Assembly (NCBI GenBank): GCA_963776565.1
Contig: CAVZNF010000004.1
Coordinates: 124,001 to 188,000, forward strand
Origin: GMQP-bins7 sp963776565
GTDB lineage: Bacteria; Actinomycetota; Thermoleophilia; Gaiellales; Gaiellaceae
Direction: 5' to 3'
DNA length: 64,000 nucleotides
This document shows positions 7,186 through 16,506 of this stretch, one piece after another; the first letter of the stretch is position 1, and every line of letters starts with the position of its first letter. The notes under the pieces were generated by a model. It saw only the letters and a program-made list of their open reading frames with translations. It did no database searches and was not told the origin of the DNA. The translations under genes were made by a program, and so were the position numbers.

Positions 7186-8142
7186 CTACTCGGTCGTGGG
7201 CGCGCGGCTCATGAGCGTCGTGACGAGGTCGGTCAGCGGAGATCCCTCGAGGACCGCGCATACCCCTTCCGTGATGGGCACCTCAATCTCGAGCCGATGA
7301 GCGAGGTCCCGCAACACGGGCGCCGTCGTGAGCCCCTCGACGACCATTCCAATCTCGGCGGCCGCCTCGTCCGGCTTCGCTCCACGGGCGATCAGCTCGC
7401 CCGCGCGGCGATTCCGGCCGGACGGTGACCAGCTGGTCACGATGAGATCGCCCATCCCGGCGAGGCCGGCGAAGGTGTCCGGTCGCGCGCCGGCGGACTC
7501 TGCGAGCCGCCGCATCTCCGCGAGCCCGCGCGCGACGAGTGCCGCCTTCGAGTTGTCGCCCAGCGAAAGACCATCGGCGCCGCCGGCCGCGAGGGCGATG
7601 ACGTTCTTTGCCGCCGCGCACAGCTCGACTCCCACGACGTCGTCGCTCACGTACACGCGGAAGAGAACCGAGTGCACCGCAACCTGCACGCGCACCGCGA
7701 GCTCGAGGTCGTCGCTGGCGACCACGGCCGCTGCGGGGAGACCGCGCACGATCTCGTCGGCGATGTTCGGCCCGGAGAGGACAGCGACCGGACGGTCGCG
7801 GACGAGGGTCGACAGCCGTGCCCCGGTCGTGGGATCGAGCCCTTTGGTCAGGCTGAGAACCGGCGAGTCGCCAGGGAGCTGCGATACGACTTCGCCGAAG
7901 ACACGGCTCGGAACGGCAACGACGACGAGCTCGGCGTCCGCGACTGGCGCGTCGCGAATCAGAGCGGCGGCGATGCCAGTTAGGTCTGCCGCCTGTGCGT
8001 AACGCGGGTTCCTGCCGGTCGCGTTGATCGCTTCGGTCTGAGCAGGGTCGCGCGCCGCGAGCGTCACCTCGTGGCCGTTGTCGCGCAGGAGACACGCGAC
8101 AGCGGTCCCCCACGACCCCGCTCCGACCACGACGATCCTCAT
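7186..8142 (-). CDS. gpsA: glycerol-3-phosphate dehydrogenase [NAD(P)+]
   Basis: Reduces dihydroxyacetone phosphate to sn-glycerol 3-phosphate for phospholipid synthesis. The 318 residues begin with a Rossmann fold (VVGAGSWGTAVACLL, residues 4-18). The sequence then has SLTKGLDP, GPNIADEI (substrate region), the catalytic Lys in CAAAKNVIALAAG (about 178-190) and GLAGMGDLIVT. Its ATG overlaps the stop of der by 4 bases (ATGA), indicating translational coupling. It pairs naturally with plsC two genes upstream, which acylates the lysophospholipid made from its product. Confidence 0.96.
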   Translation of the reverse strand: MRIVVVGAGSWGTAVACLLRDNGHEVTLAARDPAQTEAINATGRNPRYAQAADLTGIAAALIRDAPVADAELVVVAVPSRVFGEVVSQLPGDSPVLSLTKGLDPTTGARLSTLVRDRPVAVLSGPNIADEIVRGLPAAAVVASDDLELAVRVQVAVHSVLFRVYVSDDVVGVELCAAAKNVIALAAGGADGLSLGDNSKAALVARGLAEMRRLAESAGARPDTFAGLAGMGDLIVTSWSPSGRNRRAGELIARGAKPDEAAAEIGMVVEGLTTAPVLRDLAHRLEIEVPITEGVCAVLEGSPLTDLVTTLMSRAPTTE

Positions 8143-9461
8143 TCGGACGTGACGAAGTCGATGGAGACGGGTACCCCCTCCAGCCCGAAGCGCGCGCGCA
8201 GCTCGTTCTCGACCCAGTAGCCGTAGTCGCGGGTGACGAGGCTGCGGTCGTTCACGAAGAACCTGAAGCGCGGCGGGCGCGAGCTCACCTGCGTCCCGTA
8301 GAGGAGGTTCAGACGCCGTCCACGGCGGCCGGGCGGCTGGCGCGCCTCGCGGAGCTCCTGCAACGCGCGATTGAGCTGAGCGGTCGTGATCCTGCCCGCA
8401 TACGGCGCAAAGACGGCCTCGATGAGCGAGAGGAGCCGCTCGAGCCCGCGCCCCGTGTGCGCGGAGATCGCGATGAGCGGCGGGCGCTGACGCATCCGCC
8501 TGAGGATCTCAGGCCGTGCGTCCTCCAGCCTGATCTCGGTGACGTCCCACTTCGAGAGAACGACGATCGTCGCGCACTGCGCCTTGCGCGCGACGTCCGC
8601 GACCGAGAGGTCCTGATCCACGATCCCCTGGCTCGCGTCGACCAGGACGAGCGCGACGTCCGCGCGCTCCGCCGCCTCGAGCGCGCGGAGCTCCGAGTAG
8701 TACTCGATCCCTTGACGCTGCTTGCGCTTGCGACGCAAACCGGCCGTGTCGACGAGAACGAAGGTCGATTCGTCTCGGCGAAGCACCGTGTCGATCGAGT
8801 CTCGAGTCGTTCCGGGCACCTCGGAGACGATGACGCGTTCGCGCCCGACGAGCGCATTCAGGAGCGACGACTTGCCGACGTTCGGCCGGCCGAGGATTGC
8901 GACCCTGATTGCCTCCTCCCCAACGGGCCGCTCGCTGTGACCCGGCAGGCGGCTCACGATCTCGTCGAGGAGGTCGCCCGAGCCGTGGCCGTGGAGCGCC
9001 GAGACCGGAATCGGGTCGCCGAGACCGAGACGGTGGAACTCCAGGGCCTCGAGATCGCGGCGTGGGTCGTCGAGCTTGTTCGCGAGGACGAGCACGGGCC
9101 GCCGCGACACGCGCAGGATCTCGGCGAGCTCCTCGTCTCCCGGCGTCACACCGGCTTTCGCATCGACGACGAAGAGGACGAGGTCGGCTTCCTCGACCGC
9201 CTGACGCGCTTGCGCTCGGATCTGCGGGCCGAACGGCCCGGCGTCAGCGCGATCGACTCCGCCAGTGTCGATGAGGCGGAACGTCGTTCCCGACCATTCG
9301 CAGAGAAGCTCCTTGCGGTCGCGGGTGACTCCCGGTGTCTCGTGCACGACGGTGGCGCGCGTCGCAGTCAGGCGGTTGATCAGTGTCGACTTCCCGACGT
9401 TCGGGAAGCCCACGATCGCGACCGTGCCGGCGATCTCGACGTCGGCGACTACGTCGGTCAT
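8139..9461 (-). CDS. der: GTPase Der (EngA), ribosome assembly
   Basis: Tandem-GTPase protein needed for 50S subunit maturation, 440 residues. The first G domain has GFPNVGKSTL, DTGG and NKLD; the second has GRPNVGKSSL, DTAGLRRK and SKWD. A C-terminal KH-like domain follows (RPPRFRFFVNDRSLVTRDYGYWVENELR). I chose ATG 9461-9459 (MTDVVADVEIAG) because it overlaps the plsC stop by 4 bases. The open frame continues far upstream through plsC into cmk only by chance. The same cmk-plsC-der-gpsA order is common in actinobacteria. Confidence 0.96.
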   Translation of the reverse strand: MTDVVADVEIAGTVAIVGFPNVGKSTLINRLTATRATVVHETPGVTRDRKELLCEWSGTTFRLIDTGGVDRADAGPFGPQIRAQARQAVEEADLVLFVVDAKAGVTPGDEELAEILRVSRRPVLVLANKLDDPRRDLEALEFHRLGLGDPIPVSALHGHGSGDLLDEIVSRLPGHSERPVGEEAIRVAILGRPNVGKSSLLNALVGRERVIVSEVPGTTRDSIDTVLRRDESTFVLVDTAGLRRKRKQRQGIEYYSELRALEAAERADVALVLVDASQGIVDQDLSVADVARKAQCATIVVLSKWDVTEIRLEDARPEILRRMRQRPPLIAISAHTGRGLERLLSLIEAVFAPYAGRITTAQLNRALQELREARQPPGRRGRRLNLLYGTQVSSRPPRFRFFVNDRSLVTRDYGYWVENELRARFGLEGVPVSIDFVTSE

Positions 9462-10108
9462 GACGGTGGAGTCGCGTCGCGTGGCCGCCCCAGCTCGTGG
9501 ACACCCGCAAGCCACTCCCAGAGCTTCCTGATCTCGCGCTCGATCTCGACCGACGCCTCCTTGTACCCCTTGCCGCCACGCGGGAGCCCGTCGAACGTCA
9601 GCGGTGTCCCCCACGCGACGGACACCGGCTTGAAGCTCCCGAGACGCCACTCGTAGGAGCCGTAGATCGCGGCGCAGATCACCGGAGCGTCCTCGTTGAT
9701 CGCGACCATCGCTGCGCCGGGTTGCACGGGACCCGGGACACCGGAGCGCTGCCTCGTTCCCTCGACGAACAGCCCGAGCGCATGGCCGTTCCGCACGATC
9801 TCGCGCATCGTGCGCACGGCGTCGCGATCGGACTCGCCGCGGCGAACGGAGAACGCGCCGAACGAGCGCATGAGCTGACCGAGCCCGGGAACGCGGTGCG
9901 CCTCGACCTTCGCCATGAAGTACAGCGTTCGCGGGATCGCAGAGCCGAGCGCCGGCGGGTCGATCCAGCTGAGGTGATTCGCGGCCACGACGAGCCCGCC
10001 TTCCAGCGGCACGCGCTCGGTGCCGTACACGCGGAGCGGAGCGACGATCTTCGTCGCCGTTCCGATCGTCGCCCGGCCGACCGCCCAGATCGCGTCCGTC
10101 CGGTTCAC
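9458..10108 (-). CDS. plsC: 1-acyl-sn-glycerol-3-phosphate acyltransferase
   Basis: Transfers an acyl chain to lysophosphatidic acid at the inner membrane, 216 residues. Motif I is NHLSWIDP (the HX4D catalytic pair, about residues 43-50). Motif III is EGTRQRSG, and VICAAIYGSYEW fits motif IV. GTG 10108-10106 overlaps the stop of cmk (GTGA), and its own stop overlaps der, so the run cmk-plsC-der-gpsA is fully coupled. The C-terminal 20 residues are basic and Pro-rich and not conserved. Confidence 0.93.
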   Translation of the reverse strand: MNRTDAIWAVGRATIGTATKIVAPLRVYGTERVPLEGGLVVAANHLSWIDPPALGSAIPRTLYFMAKVEAHRVPGLGQLMRSFGAFSVRRGESDRDAVRTMREIVRNGHALGLFVEGTRQRSGVPGPVQPGAAMVAINEDAPVICAAIYGSYEWRLGSFKPVSVAWGTPLTFDGLPRGGKGYKEASVEIEREIRKLWEWLAGVHELGRPRDATPPS

Positions 10109-10734
10109 TGCCGTCCCTCCACGAGCTCGGCGATCCGCTCCACGACCTCGTCGACGGTGAGCTCGGTCGTATCGAGGAGAACGGCATCGTCGGCCGGTTT
10201 GCGTGTTGATCGCATCGCGCTCGTCGCGCTTTCGCAGATCTGCGGCGAGCGCGTCCGCGGCGACGCCCGGGCCGATCGGACGTCCTCCGGCGCGCCCGCT
10301 CGGCGGCGTCGGCGAGCAGGAACACCTTCACCTCGGCCTGCGGTGCGACGACCGAGCCGATGTCGCGACCTTCGATCACAGAGTCGCCTCCGACCGCGAG
10401 AGCGCGCTGACGGTCGCGCATGACGTCACGTACTTCGGGATGGCGCGCGACCGTCGGCACCAGGCGGTCGATCTCCGCGGCGCGGATCGCAGTCGTCACG
10501 TCCTCCCCGTCGATCTCCACGAGGCCACCGTCCCCGAACGAGACCGGATGCGCGAGCGCGATCTGCGCGAGCAGCGATCCGTCCGCGACGTCCGCTCCGT
10601 CGCGGCGTGCAATCCAGGTCAGCGCTCGGTACATCGCCCCGGTGTCGAGGTAGCGGAATCCCGAACCTGCGCGCGAGCGTCGACGCGACGGTGCTCTTTC
10701 CCGAGCCGGCCGGCCCGTCGATGGCCACGATCAT
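10105..10734 (-). CDS. cmk: cytidylate kinase, two frameshifts
   Basis: Phosphorylates CMP and dCMP. From ATG 10734-10732 the protein begins MIVAIDGPAGSGKSTV (Walker A). It shifts frame near 10660 into LDTGAMYRALTW-type sequence, with SVIEGRDIGSVVAPQAEVKVFLLADAAERARRR. It shifts again near 10205 into the final frame (DDAVLLDTTELTVDEVVERIAELVEGRQ). All conserved blocks are present once the frames are joined, so I treat this as an intact gene with assembly indels. The start overlaps aroA by 4 bases and the stop overlaps plsC by 3. Confidence 0.88.
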
Positions 10735-12035
10735 GTCGCGGGAGGGTAATGAACCGCGCCCGGCGCGACCTGCGCGAGCACCTCGAAGAAGCCGGGAAAG
10801 CTCGATCCCACGGCGTCGGCGCCGCGCAGCTCGACGCCTTCGCGCGAGGCCACGCCTGCGACCGCCCCGAGCATCGCGAGGCGATGGTCGCCGCGGGCGT
10901 CGACGATGCCACCACGCAGGCGCGCAGGGACTCCTCTGATCCGGAATCCGTCGCGCGTCGCGCGAATGTGGCCGCCGATGCGCTTGAGCTCCTCCGCGAC
11001 GGCTTCGATCCGATCGGACTCCTTCGCACGGAGCTCCGCGGCGCCTCGGACCACGGTCTCGCCGCGAGCGTGGCACGCAGCGACCGCGAGCAGCGGAAGC
11101 TCGTCGATGAGCCCGGGCACCTCAGCTGCCGAGACCGTCGCGCCGACGAGATCGGAGGCGCGCAGCTCGACGTCACCGCCCGGCTCGCCGCCGATGGGCC
11201 GCCGGTTGTAGATCGAGATCCTCGCTCCCATGCGCTCGAGCACGTCGAGAAGGCCTGTGCGACGCGGGTTGAGCCCGACCCCGTGCACCGTGACGGCTGA
11301 TCCCGGAACGATCGCGGCGGCGACGAGAAACGGCGCAGCCGACGAGATGTCGCCCGGGATGTCCAGATCCGCGAGGCGGAGGCTCGACGCACGCTCGACC
11401 GAGACGCTGCTCGGCCGGCGCGTTACATCCGCGCCGGCACGCTCGAGCAGGCGCTCGGTGTGGTCGCGCGTGGGGATCGGCTCGACGACCGTCGTGCGTC
11501 CTTCCGCCTGGATCCCCGCAAGGAGAACGGCCGACTTCACCTGCGCGGATGCGACGGGAAGCTCGTAGTCGATCGCGCGAAGCGGCGAGCCCTCGACGAC
11601 GAGCGGCGCGTGGCCGTCCGAGGTCTCGACCCGAGCGCCCATCCGGCGGAGCGGCTCGGCGACGCGTTCCATCGGCCGAGCGGTAAGCGACGCGTCGCCG
11701 ACGAGCTCGAACCGGCCCTCCTGGCCGGCGAGGACGCCGGCGAGCAGGCGCATGAGCGTGCCGGCGTTCCCGCAGTCGATCGGCGCGGCAGGCGGGCGCA
11801 GCCCGTGCGCCCCGACTCCCGCAACACGCAGCGTGTCGACGTCCTCCTCCACGACGTCGACCCCGAGCGCGCGGACCGCGGCGATCGTCGCCTCCGTGTC
11901 GGCAGAGCGTCCAAAGCCGGCGATCCTGGTCTCGCCGTCGCAGATCGCGGCGATCAGAACGGCCCGATGTGAGATCGACTTGTCGCCCGGCACAGCAAAG
12001 TGTCCGACGAGGGTCGGCACGGGCTCGATTCGCAT
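10731..12035 (-). CDS. aroA: 3-phosphoshikimate 1-carboxyvinyltransferase (EPSP synthase)
   Basis: Sixth step of the shikimate pathway, joining shikimate 3-phosphate and phosphoenolpyruvate. The 434 residues are full length. They include GDKSISHRAVLIAAI (residues 18-32, catalytic Lys), DCGNAGTLMRLLAGVLAG, ARPMERVAEPLRRMG, LRAKESDRIEAVAEELKRIGG and DHRLAMLGAVAG. At the glyphosate-contact position the motif is GNAGTLMR, with Ala and no obvious resistance change. It starts 13 bases after the aroF stop, so two shikimate enzymes lead the operon. Confidence 0.97.
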   Translation of the reverse strand: MRIEPVPTLVGHFAVPGDKSISHRAVLIAAICDGETRIAGFGRSADTEATIAAVRALGVDVVEEDVDTLRVAGVGAHGLRPPAAPIDCGNAGTLMRLLAGVLAGQEGRFELVGDASLTARPMERVAEPLRRMGARVETSDGHAPLVVEGSPLRAIDYELPVASAQVKSAVLLAGIQAEGRTTVVEPIPTRDHTERLLERAGADVTRRPSSVSVERASSLRLADLDIPGDISSAAPFLVAAAIVPGSAVTVHGVGLNPRRTGLLDVLERMGARISIYNRRPIGGEPGGDVELRASDLVGATVSAAEVPGLIDELPLLAVAACHARGETVVRGAAELRAKESDRIEAVAEELKRIGGHIRATRDGFRIRGVPARLRGGIVDARGDHRLAMLGAVAGVASREGVELRGADAVGSSFPGFFEVLAQVAPGAVHYPPAT

Positions 12036-12048
12036 CGGACTCGGCGGG

Positions 12049-12894
12049 TTACCCGACGGTCTTGCCCATGAGCGCGACGAGCGTGCGGATCTCGTCGGCG
12101 AACCGGGCGAACTCGCCCACGCGGATCTGCTGCGGCCCGTCGCAGAGCGCGTCCTCGGGCTGCGGGTGAACCTCGACCATCACGCCGTCCGCGCCGACGG
12201 CGACGGCCGCTCGCGCGAGCGGGAGCACGAGATCGCTACGGCCCGCGGCGTGCGAGGGATCGACGAGCACGGGCAGGTGCGTCTCGCGCTTCAGCACGGG
12301 CACCGCGGAGAGGTCGAGCGTGAAGCGCGTCGAGCGCTCGAACGTCTTGATGCCGCGTTCGCAGAGGATCACGCGCTCGTTCCCCTCCTTCGCGACGTAC
12401 TCGGCCGCCATGAGCAGCTCCTCGACCGTCGCGGACGGCGCGCGCTTGAGCAGCACCGGATTCGGCACGCGGCCGACCTCGGCGAGGAGGTTGAAGTTGT
12501 GCATGTTCCGGGCGCCGATCTGGATGACGTCGGCGACCTCTGCCACCTCCGCGACGTCGCGGGGATCCAGGAGCTCGGTCACGATCGGCAGTCCGGTCTC
12601 CTCGCGCGCCTCGGCGAGGATCTCGAGGCCCTTCGAGCCGAGGCCCTGGAACGCATACGGCGACGAGCGCGGCTTGAACGCTCCTCCGCGCAGCACGGTC
12701 GCGCCGGCCGCGGCCACGGCGCGAGCAGTCTCGAGCGTCTGCTCGCGCGTCTCGACGGTGCACGGCCCGGCGATCAGCCCGAAGAAGCCGTCGCCGATGC
12801 GGCGCCCTCGAACCTCGATGACCGTCGAGTCGGGCGTGAGACCGCGCGCGACGAGGGGATACGCGAGGAGCTCCTGCGTTCCGGGTGCGTCCAT
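12049..12894 (-). CDS. aroF: 3-deoxy-7-phosphoheptulonate synthase (DAHP synthase)
   Basis: First committed step of aromatic amino acid synthesis, from phosphoenolpyruvate and erythrose 4-phosphate. It is 281 residues from ATG 12894-12892; upstream codons in frame belong to the divergent trpS promoter and coding region. Motifs of the short class I-beta type are clear: GPCTVETREQ, RGGAFKPRSSPYAFQGLG, LCERGIKTFE, VDPSHAAGRSDLV and VEVHPQPEDALCDGPQQ. There is no regulatory N-terminal ACT or chorismate mutase domain, although about 45 residues precede the barrel. A TACACT box lies 9 bases before the ATG. First gene of the operon and divergent from trpS. Confidence 0.94.
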   Translation of the reverse strand: MDAPGTQELLAYPLVARGLTPDSTVIEVRGRRIGDGFFGLIAGPCTVETREQTLETARAVAAAGATVLRGGAFKPRSSPYAFQGLGSKGLEILAEAREETGLPIVTELLDPRDVAEVAEVADVIQIGARNMHNFNLLAEVGRVPNPVLLKRAPSATVEELLMAAEYVAKEGNERVILCERGIKTFERSTRFTLDLSAVPVLKRETHLPVLVDPSHAAGRSDLVLPLARAAVAVGADGVMVEVHPQPEDALCDGPQQIRVGEFARFADEIRTLVALMGKTVG

Positions 12895-12940
12895 CGACGC
12901 GAGTGTAGTGCTGAAGACGACGCCGGCCGGCAGGTCCAGG

Positions 12941-12946
12941 GACAAT
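12941..12946 (+). promoter_or_regulatory. -10 box of a leaderless trpS promoter
   Basis: GACAAT ends 6 bases before the trpS ATG at 12953, leaving no room for a ribosome binding site. Transcription starting 6-7 bases downstream would begin at the start codon. The same arrangement recurs at many genes here. Confidence 0.55.
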
Positions 12947-12952
12947 CTCGCG

Positions 12953-13950
12953 ATGCGCATCTTCTCCGGGATCCAGCCGACGGGCGCAAAGCACCTCGGC
13001 AACTACGCGGGCGGCTTCCGTCAGTACGCCGCAGACGCAGGAGCAGGGCGAGGCGTTCTTCTGCATCGTCGACCTCCACTCGGTCAGCGTGGACCACGAT
13101 CCGCGGGAGCTGCGCGAGCGCACGCTCGACGTCTTCGCGATGCTCATCGCGACCGGCCTCGATCCCGACCGCTCCACGATCTTCGCGCAGAGTCACGTGC
13201 ACGGCGCACGCGGAGGCGAATTGGCTGCTCGTCGTCGGTGACGAGCTTCGGCGAGCTCCGGCGCATGACGCAGTTCAAGGAGAAGTCGGCGTCGCAGAAG
13301 TTCGTCTCGGTCGGGCTGTTCACGTATCCCGTGCTCCAGGCCGGCGACATCCTGCTCTACCAGACCGACATCGTCCCGATCGGCGTCGACCAGCGCCAGC
13401 ACATCGAGCTCACGCGCGACGTCGCCGAGCGCTTCAACTCCCGCTTCGGGGACACGTTCACGCTCCCGCGCGGCGTCTATCCCGAGACGGGCGCCAAGAT
13501 CATGGACCTCCAGGAGCCCGAGAAGAAGATGTCGACCACGGGCGGAACCGAGAACGGCACCGTGTACATCCTCGACTCGGCCGACGAGATCCGGCGCAAG
13601 TTCAAGATCGCCGTCACCGACTCGGGCCGCGAGGTCGTCCACGATCCGAGGACAAGGCCGGCATCTCGAACCTGATCGAGATCATGACCGTCGCGACGGG
13701 CGAGTCGATCGCCGATGTCCAGACGCCGCTATGACGGCGAGGGCTACGGGACGTTCAAGGCGGACGTCGCCGAAGCCGTGATCGACACTCGTCGAGCCGA
13801 TTCGGCGCGCTTCCAGCGAAGTGCGCGACGACGCGAGCGAGCTCCATCGCCTCCTCGCGCACGGCGCCGAGAAGGCAGCCGAGGCGTCGCGTCCGACGAT
13901 CGAGTCGATGTACGAGCGGATGGGCTTCGTCACGCTAGACGTCGGGCCTA
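12953..13950 (+). CDS. trpS: tryptophanyl-tRNA synthetase, several frameshifts
   Basis: Charges tRNA(Trp). It starts MRIFSGIQPTGAKHLGNYAGG (HIGH-like motif KHLGNY) and contains CIVDLHSVSVDHDPRELRE, SVTSFGELRRMTQFKEK, LQAGDILLYQTDIVPIGVDQRQHIELTRD and KKMSTT (KMSKS motif). The C-terminal part has RRKFKIAVTDSGREV, AGISNLIEIMTVATGES and YGTFKADVAEAVI. These blocks lie in all three frames, with shifts near 13028, 13210, 13650, 13728 and 13805 and probably one at the 3' end. The exact stop is therefore uncertain (about 13938-13950). I read it as an intact gene damaged by indel errors. Its end abuts the convergent rluB stop. Confidence 0.88.
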
Positions 13951-14652
13951 GAGGCCGACTCCGAGCCTTAGCCCCGCCACTTCCTTCGCCGTCAGCTCGC
14001 GCGACTCTCCGGGAGCCAGCCCTTCGAGGTCCAGCTCCGCGTACCGGACCCGATGCAGGTGCCGTACGGGGTGGCCGATCGCCTCGCACATGCGCTTGAC
14101 CTGATGCTTCCGTCCCTCGTGCAATGTGAGCTCGAGGCGGCTGAGTCGCGTTCCCCGCGTGACGACCCGAGCACTGGCAGGCGCCGTCAACCCGTCGTCG
14201 AGCTCGATCCCGTCACGGAGCCTGGCGAGATCGTCGGCCGACGGCGACCCTTCGACGTCGGCCTCGTAGACCTTCGGGACGCCGTAGCGAGGGTGCGCAA
14301 GCCGGTGCGCGAGATCGCCGTCGTTGGTGAGGAGGAGGGCGCCGGTCGTGTCGACGTCGAGCCGCCCGACAGGGACCACCCGCGGCTCGGCGGGAACGAG
14401 GTCGACGACCGTCCGCCGTCCGTGCGGGTCGCTCGCCGTGGTGACGACGCCTTCGGGCTTGTTCAGCAGCACGTACGTGAGCGGCTGCGGCTCGACACGC
14501 TCACCGTCCACCTCGACGACATCGCGCTGCCCCACGTACGTGTTCAGCTCTCCCGGCTCGCCGTTCACGCGCACCCGCCCCTCGCGGATGAGCTCGTCGG
14601 CGCGGCGTCGCGACGCGACGCCGGCGCGCGCGAGGTAGGCGTTCAGGCGCAC
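13948..14652 (-). CDS. rluB: rRNA pseudouridine synthase (RluB/RsuA family)
   Basis: Isomerises a specific uridine of rRNA. The 234 residues comprise an N-terminal S4 RNA-binding domain (RLNAYLARAGVASRRRADELIREGRVRVNG) and the catalytic domain. The catalytic domain holds the active Asp in GRLDVDTTGALLLTNDG (about residues 95-111) and LHEGRKHQVKRMCEAIGHPV. GTG 14652 is preceded by CAGAAT with a 6-base gap, so leaderless initiation is likely. In related genomes this gene often follows scpA-scpB. Here scpB is the next minus-strand gene upstream, with an M29 peptidase gene between them on the other strand. Confidence 0.92.
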   Translation of the reverse strand: MRLNAYLARAGVASRRRADELIREGRVRVNGEPGELNTYVGQRDVVEVDGERVEPQPLTYVLLNKPEGVVTTASDPHGRRTVVDLVPAEPRVVPVGRLDVDTTGALLLTNDGDLAHRLAHPRYGVPKVYEADVEGSPSADDLARLRDGIELDDGLTAPASARVVTRGTRLSRLELTLHEGRKHQVKRMCEAIGHPVRHLHRVRYAELDLEGLAPGESRELTAKEVAGLRLGVGL

Positions 14653-14681
14653 CGGCGCATTCTGGCTAGGGTTTTGCCGCG

Positions 14682-15884
14682 GTGACCCGGATCGAAACGT
14701 GGGAGGACAAGCTCGCCGATCTCGCGGTCTTCGGCGCGAACGTCCAGTCCGGTCAGCTCGTCTCCGTCACGAGCTACATCGGCAAGGAAGAGGTCACCCG
14801 GAAGATCGCGCGCCGCGCCTACGAGCGCGGCGCCAAGTACGTCGACGTCCTCTACTTCGACCAGTGGGTCAAGCGCGAGCGCGTCGCGCTCGCTGCCGAG
14901 GACACGCTCGACTACGTGCCCCCGTGGATGCGCCAGCGTCTGCTCTACCTCTCCGACGAGCATGCCGCGCGCATCTCGCTCTCCGGCCCGCACGCGCCAC
15001 GCGCGCTCGAAGGGCTCGACCCGGCCCGAGCGGGCCGCGACCTCCTCCCCTACCTCCCGGAGACCGGGGAGGTCGTGAACCGCATGACGACCAGCTGGAA
15101 CATCGTGCCCGTGCCGACCCGCTCCTGGGCCGAGCTCGTCTACCCGGAGCTCGACCGCGAGGCGGCGTACGAGAAGCTCTGGGAGGACGTGGCGCACATC
15201 TGCCGCCTCGAGGCCGACGATCCGTCCGCCGCGTGGATCGAGCGCTCGAACGAGCTGAAGGCGAACGCGCAGCGCCTCACGGACCGCCGCTTCGACGCGC
15301 TGCGCCTCCACGGCCCGGGCACCGACCTCACCATCGGTCTCTTTCCGTCGGCGCACTGGGCGGCGGGCGACCTCGAGACGATCGACGGACGGCGCCACTC
15401 GCCGAACATCCCGACGGAAGAGGTCTTCGGAACCCCCGACCCCGATCGCGTCGACGGCCACGTGTCGGCGACGATGCCGCTCGAGCTCTCGGGCACGATC
15501 GTCCGCGGGATCAGAGTCGAGTTCGACGGTGGGCGCGCGGTGAAGATCGACGCGGAGTCAGGAGCAGAAGTGCTCCGCTCGGTCGCCGCTCGCGACGACG
15601 GAGCCTCACGGCTCGGCGAGATCGCGCTCGTCGACGGCGAAGGTCGCATCGGGCCGCTCGGCCGAGTGTTCTACGACACGCTGATCGACGAGAACGCCGC
15701 GAGCCACATCGCCCTCGGTGATGGATACGACCATCCGGTCGAGGACCCTGCGGAGCAGGCGCGCATCAACAAGAGCACGATTCACGTCGATTTCATGATC
15801 GGGAGCCCGGAGCTCTCGGTCGACGGGATCACGCACGACGGCGAGCACGTTCCGGTGCTTCGCGGCGGCGCCTGGCAGATCTGA
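14682..15884 (+). CDS. aminopeptidase, M29 family
   Basis: A cytosolic metal-dependent aminopeptidase of the thermophilic aminopeptidase T type, 400 residues. It starts at GTG 14682 with a TAGGGT box upstream and no ribosome binding site. Family features are YERGAKYVDVLYFDQWVKRER, GTDLTIGLFPSAHWAAGD, NIPTEEVFGTPDPDRVDG (metal-ligand Glu and Asp), LGEIALVDGEGRIGPLGRVFYDTLIDENAASHIALGDGY and STIHVDFMIGSPELSVDGI (metal-ligand His and Asp). No signal peptide. Divergent from rluB with a 29-base gap. Confidence 0.92.
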   Translation: MTRIETWEDKLADLAVFGANVQSGQLVSVTSYIGKEEVTRKIARRAYERGAKYVDVLYFDQWVKRERVALAAEDTLDYVPPWMRQRLLYLSDEHAARISLSGPHAPRALEGLDPARAGRDLLPYLPETGEVVNRMTTSWNIVPVPTRSWAELVYPELDREAAYEKLWEDVAHICRLEADDPSAAWIERSNELKANAQRLTDRRFDALRLHGPGTDLTIGLFPSAHWAAGDLETIDGRRHSPNIPTEEVFGTPDPDRVDGHVSATMPLELSGTIVRGIRVEFDGGRAVKIDAESGAEVLRSVAARDDGASRLGEIALVDGEGRIGPLGRVFYDTLIDENAASHIALGDGYDHPVEDPAEQARINKSTIHVDFMIGSPELSVDGITHDGEHVPVLRGGAWQI

Positions 15885-15903
15885 GAGCGCTCGCTCGAAG
15901 GAG

Positions 15904-16506
15904 CTACGACGCGCGGGCTTCGGCGACCTCGAGGAGTCGCTCGCGGAGCTCTTCGGCGTCCTCTCCGAGATCGTCGAGGCGCGGAAGCGCGGCAAGACTC
16001 TCCAGGCCGAACACGCGCTCGAACAACGGCGTCGTCCGGTAGCGAACCGCACCGCCAGGCCCGTTCTCCCGGCCGGCCTCGCTGATCAGGCCACGCTCGA
16101 CGAGGCTGGCGACAGCGGAGTCGGCAGCGACACCGCGGATTCGCGCGACGTCGGGACGTGAGCACGGCCCGAGATAGGCCACGATCGCGAGCGTCTCCAG
16201 CGCGGCCTGCGACAGCCCTCGTTCCACCGGTCGCTCGAACAGCCGGGAGCACGCGTCGGCCGCGTCGCGGCTCGCGCGGAAGGCGTACCCGCCGCCGACC
16301 TCCTCGAGCACGATGCCGCTACGCCCCTCGCTGTAGCGCTCACGAAGAAGGCCGACCGCGGTCTCGACGCGCTCGGGATGATCCTCCGAGGCCTCGCAGA
16401 GCTCGTCGATCGACAGAGGTGCGGACGCGACCACGAGGAGCGCCTCGATCGTCCGCGCGAGGCGGTCGACCGGGTTGGCGGAGATCAGGCGGAGCGTGCT
16501 TTCCAT
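15904..16506 (-). CDS. scpB: segregation and condensation protein B
   Basis: A 200-residue winged-helix subunit of the SMC-ScpAB condensin complex that organises the chromosome. The sequence shows the first winged helix (DRLARTIEALLVVASAPLSIDELCEASE), a beta wing (GIVLEEVGGGYAFRAS) and the second winged helix (SQAALETLAIVAYLGPCSRPDVARIRGVAADSAVASLVERGLI). Its start overlaps the scpA end by about 22 bases, the usual coupling of the pair. The C-terminus is acidic and probably flexible. Confidence 0.94.
   Translation of the reverse strand: MESTLRLISANPVDRLARTIEALLVVASAPLSIDELCEASEDHPERVETAVGLLRERYSEGRSGIVLEEVGGGYAFRASRDAADACSRLFERPVERGLSQAALETLAIVAYLGPCSRPDVARIRGVAADSAVASLVERGLISEAGRENGPGGAVRYRTTPLFERVFGLESLAALPRLDDLGEDAEELRERLLEVAEARAS

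Noticed and set aside
8139..10634. An 831-codon open frame that would fuse cytidylate kinase to Der
   Set aside because: The middle part is out-of-frame sequence across plsC. Der and plsC have their own starts with 4-base overlaps, and cmk ends in another frame at 10105.
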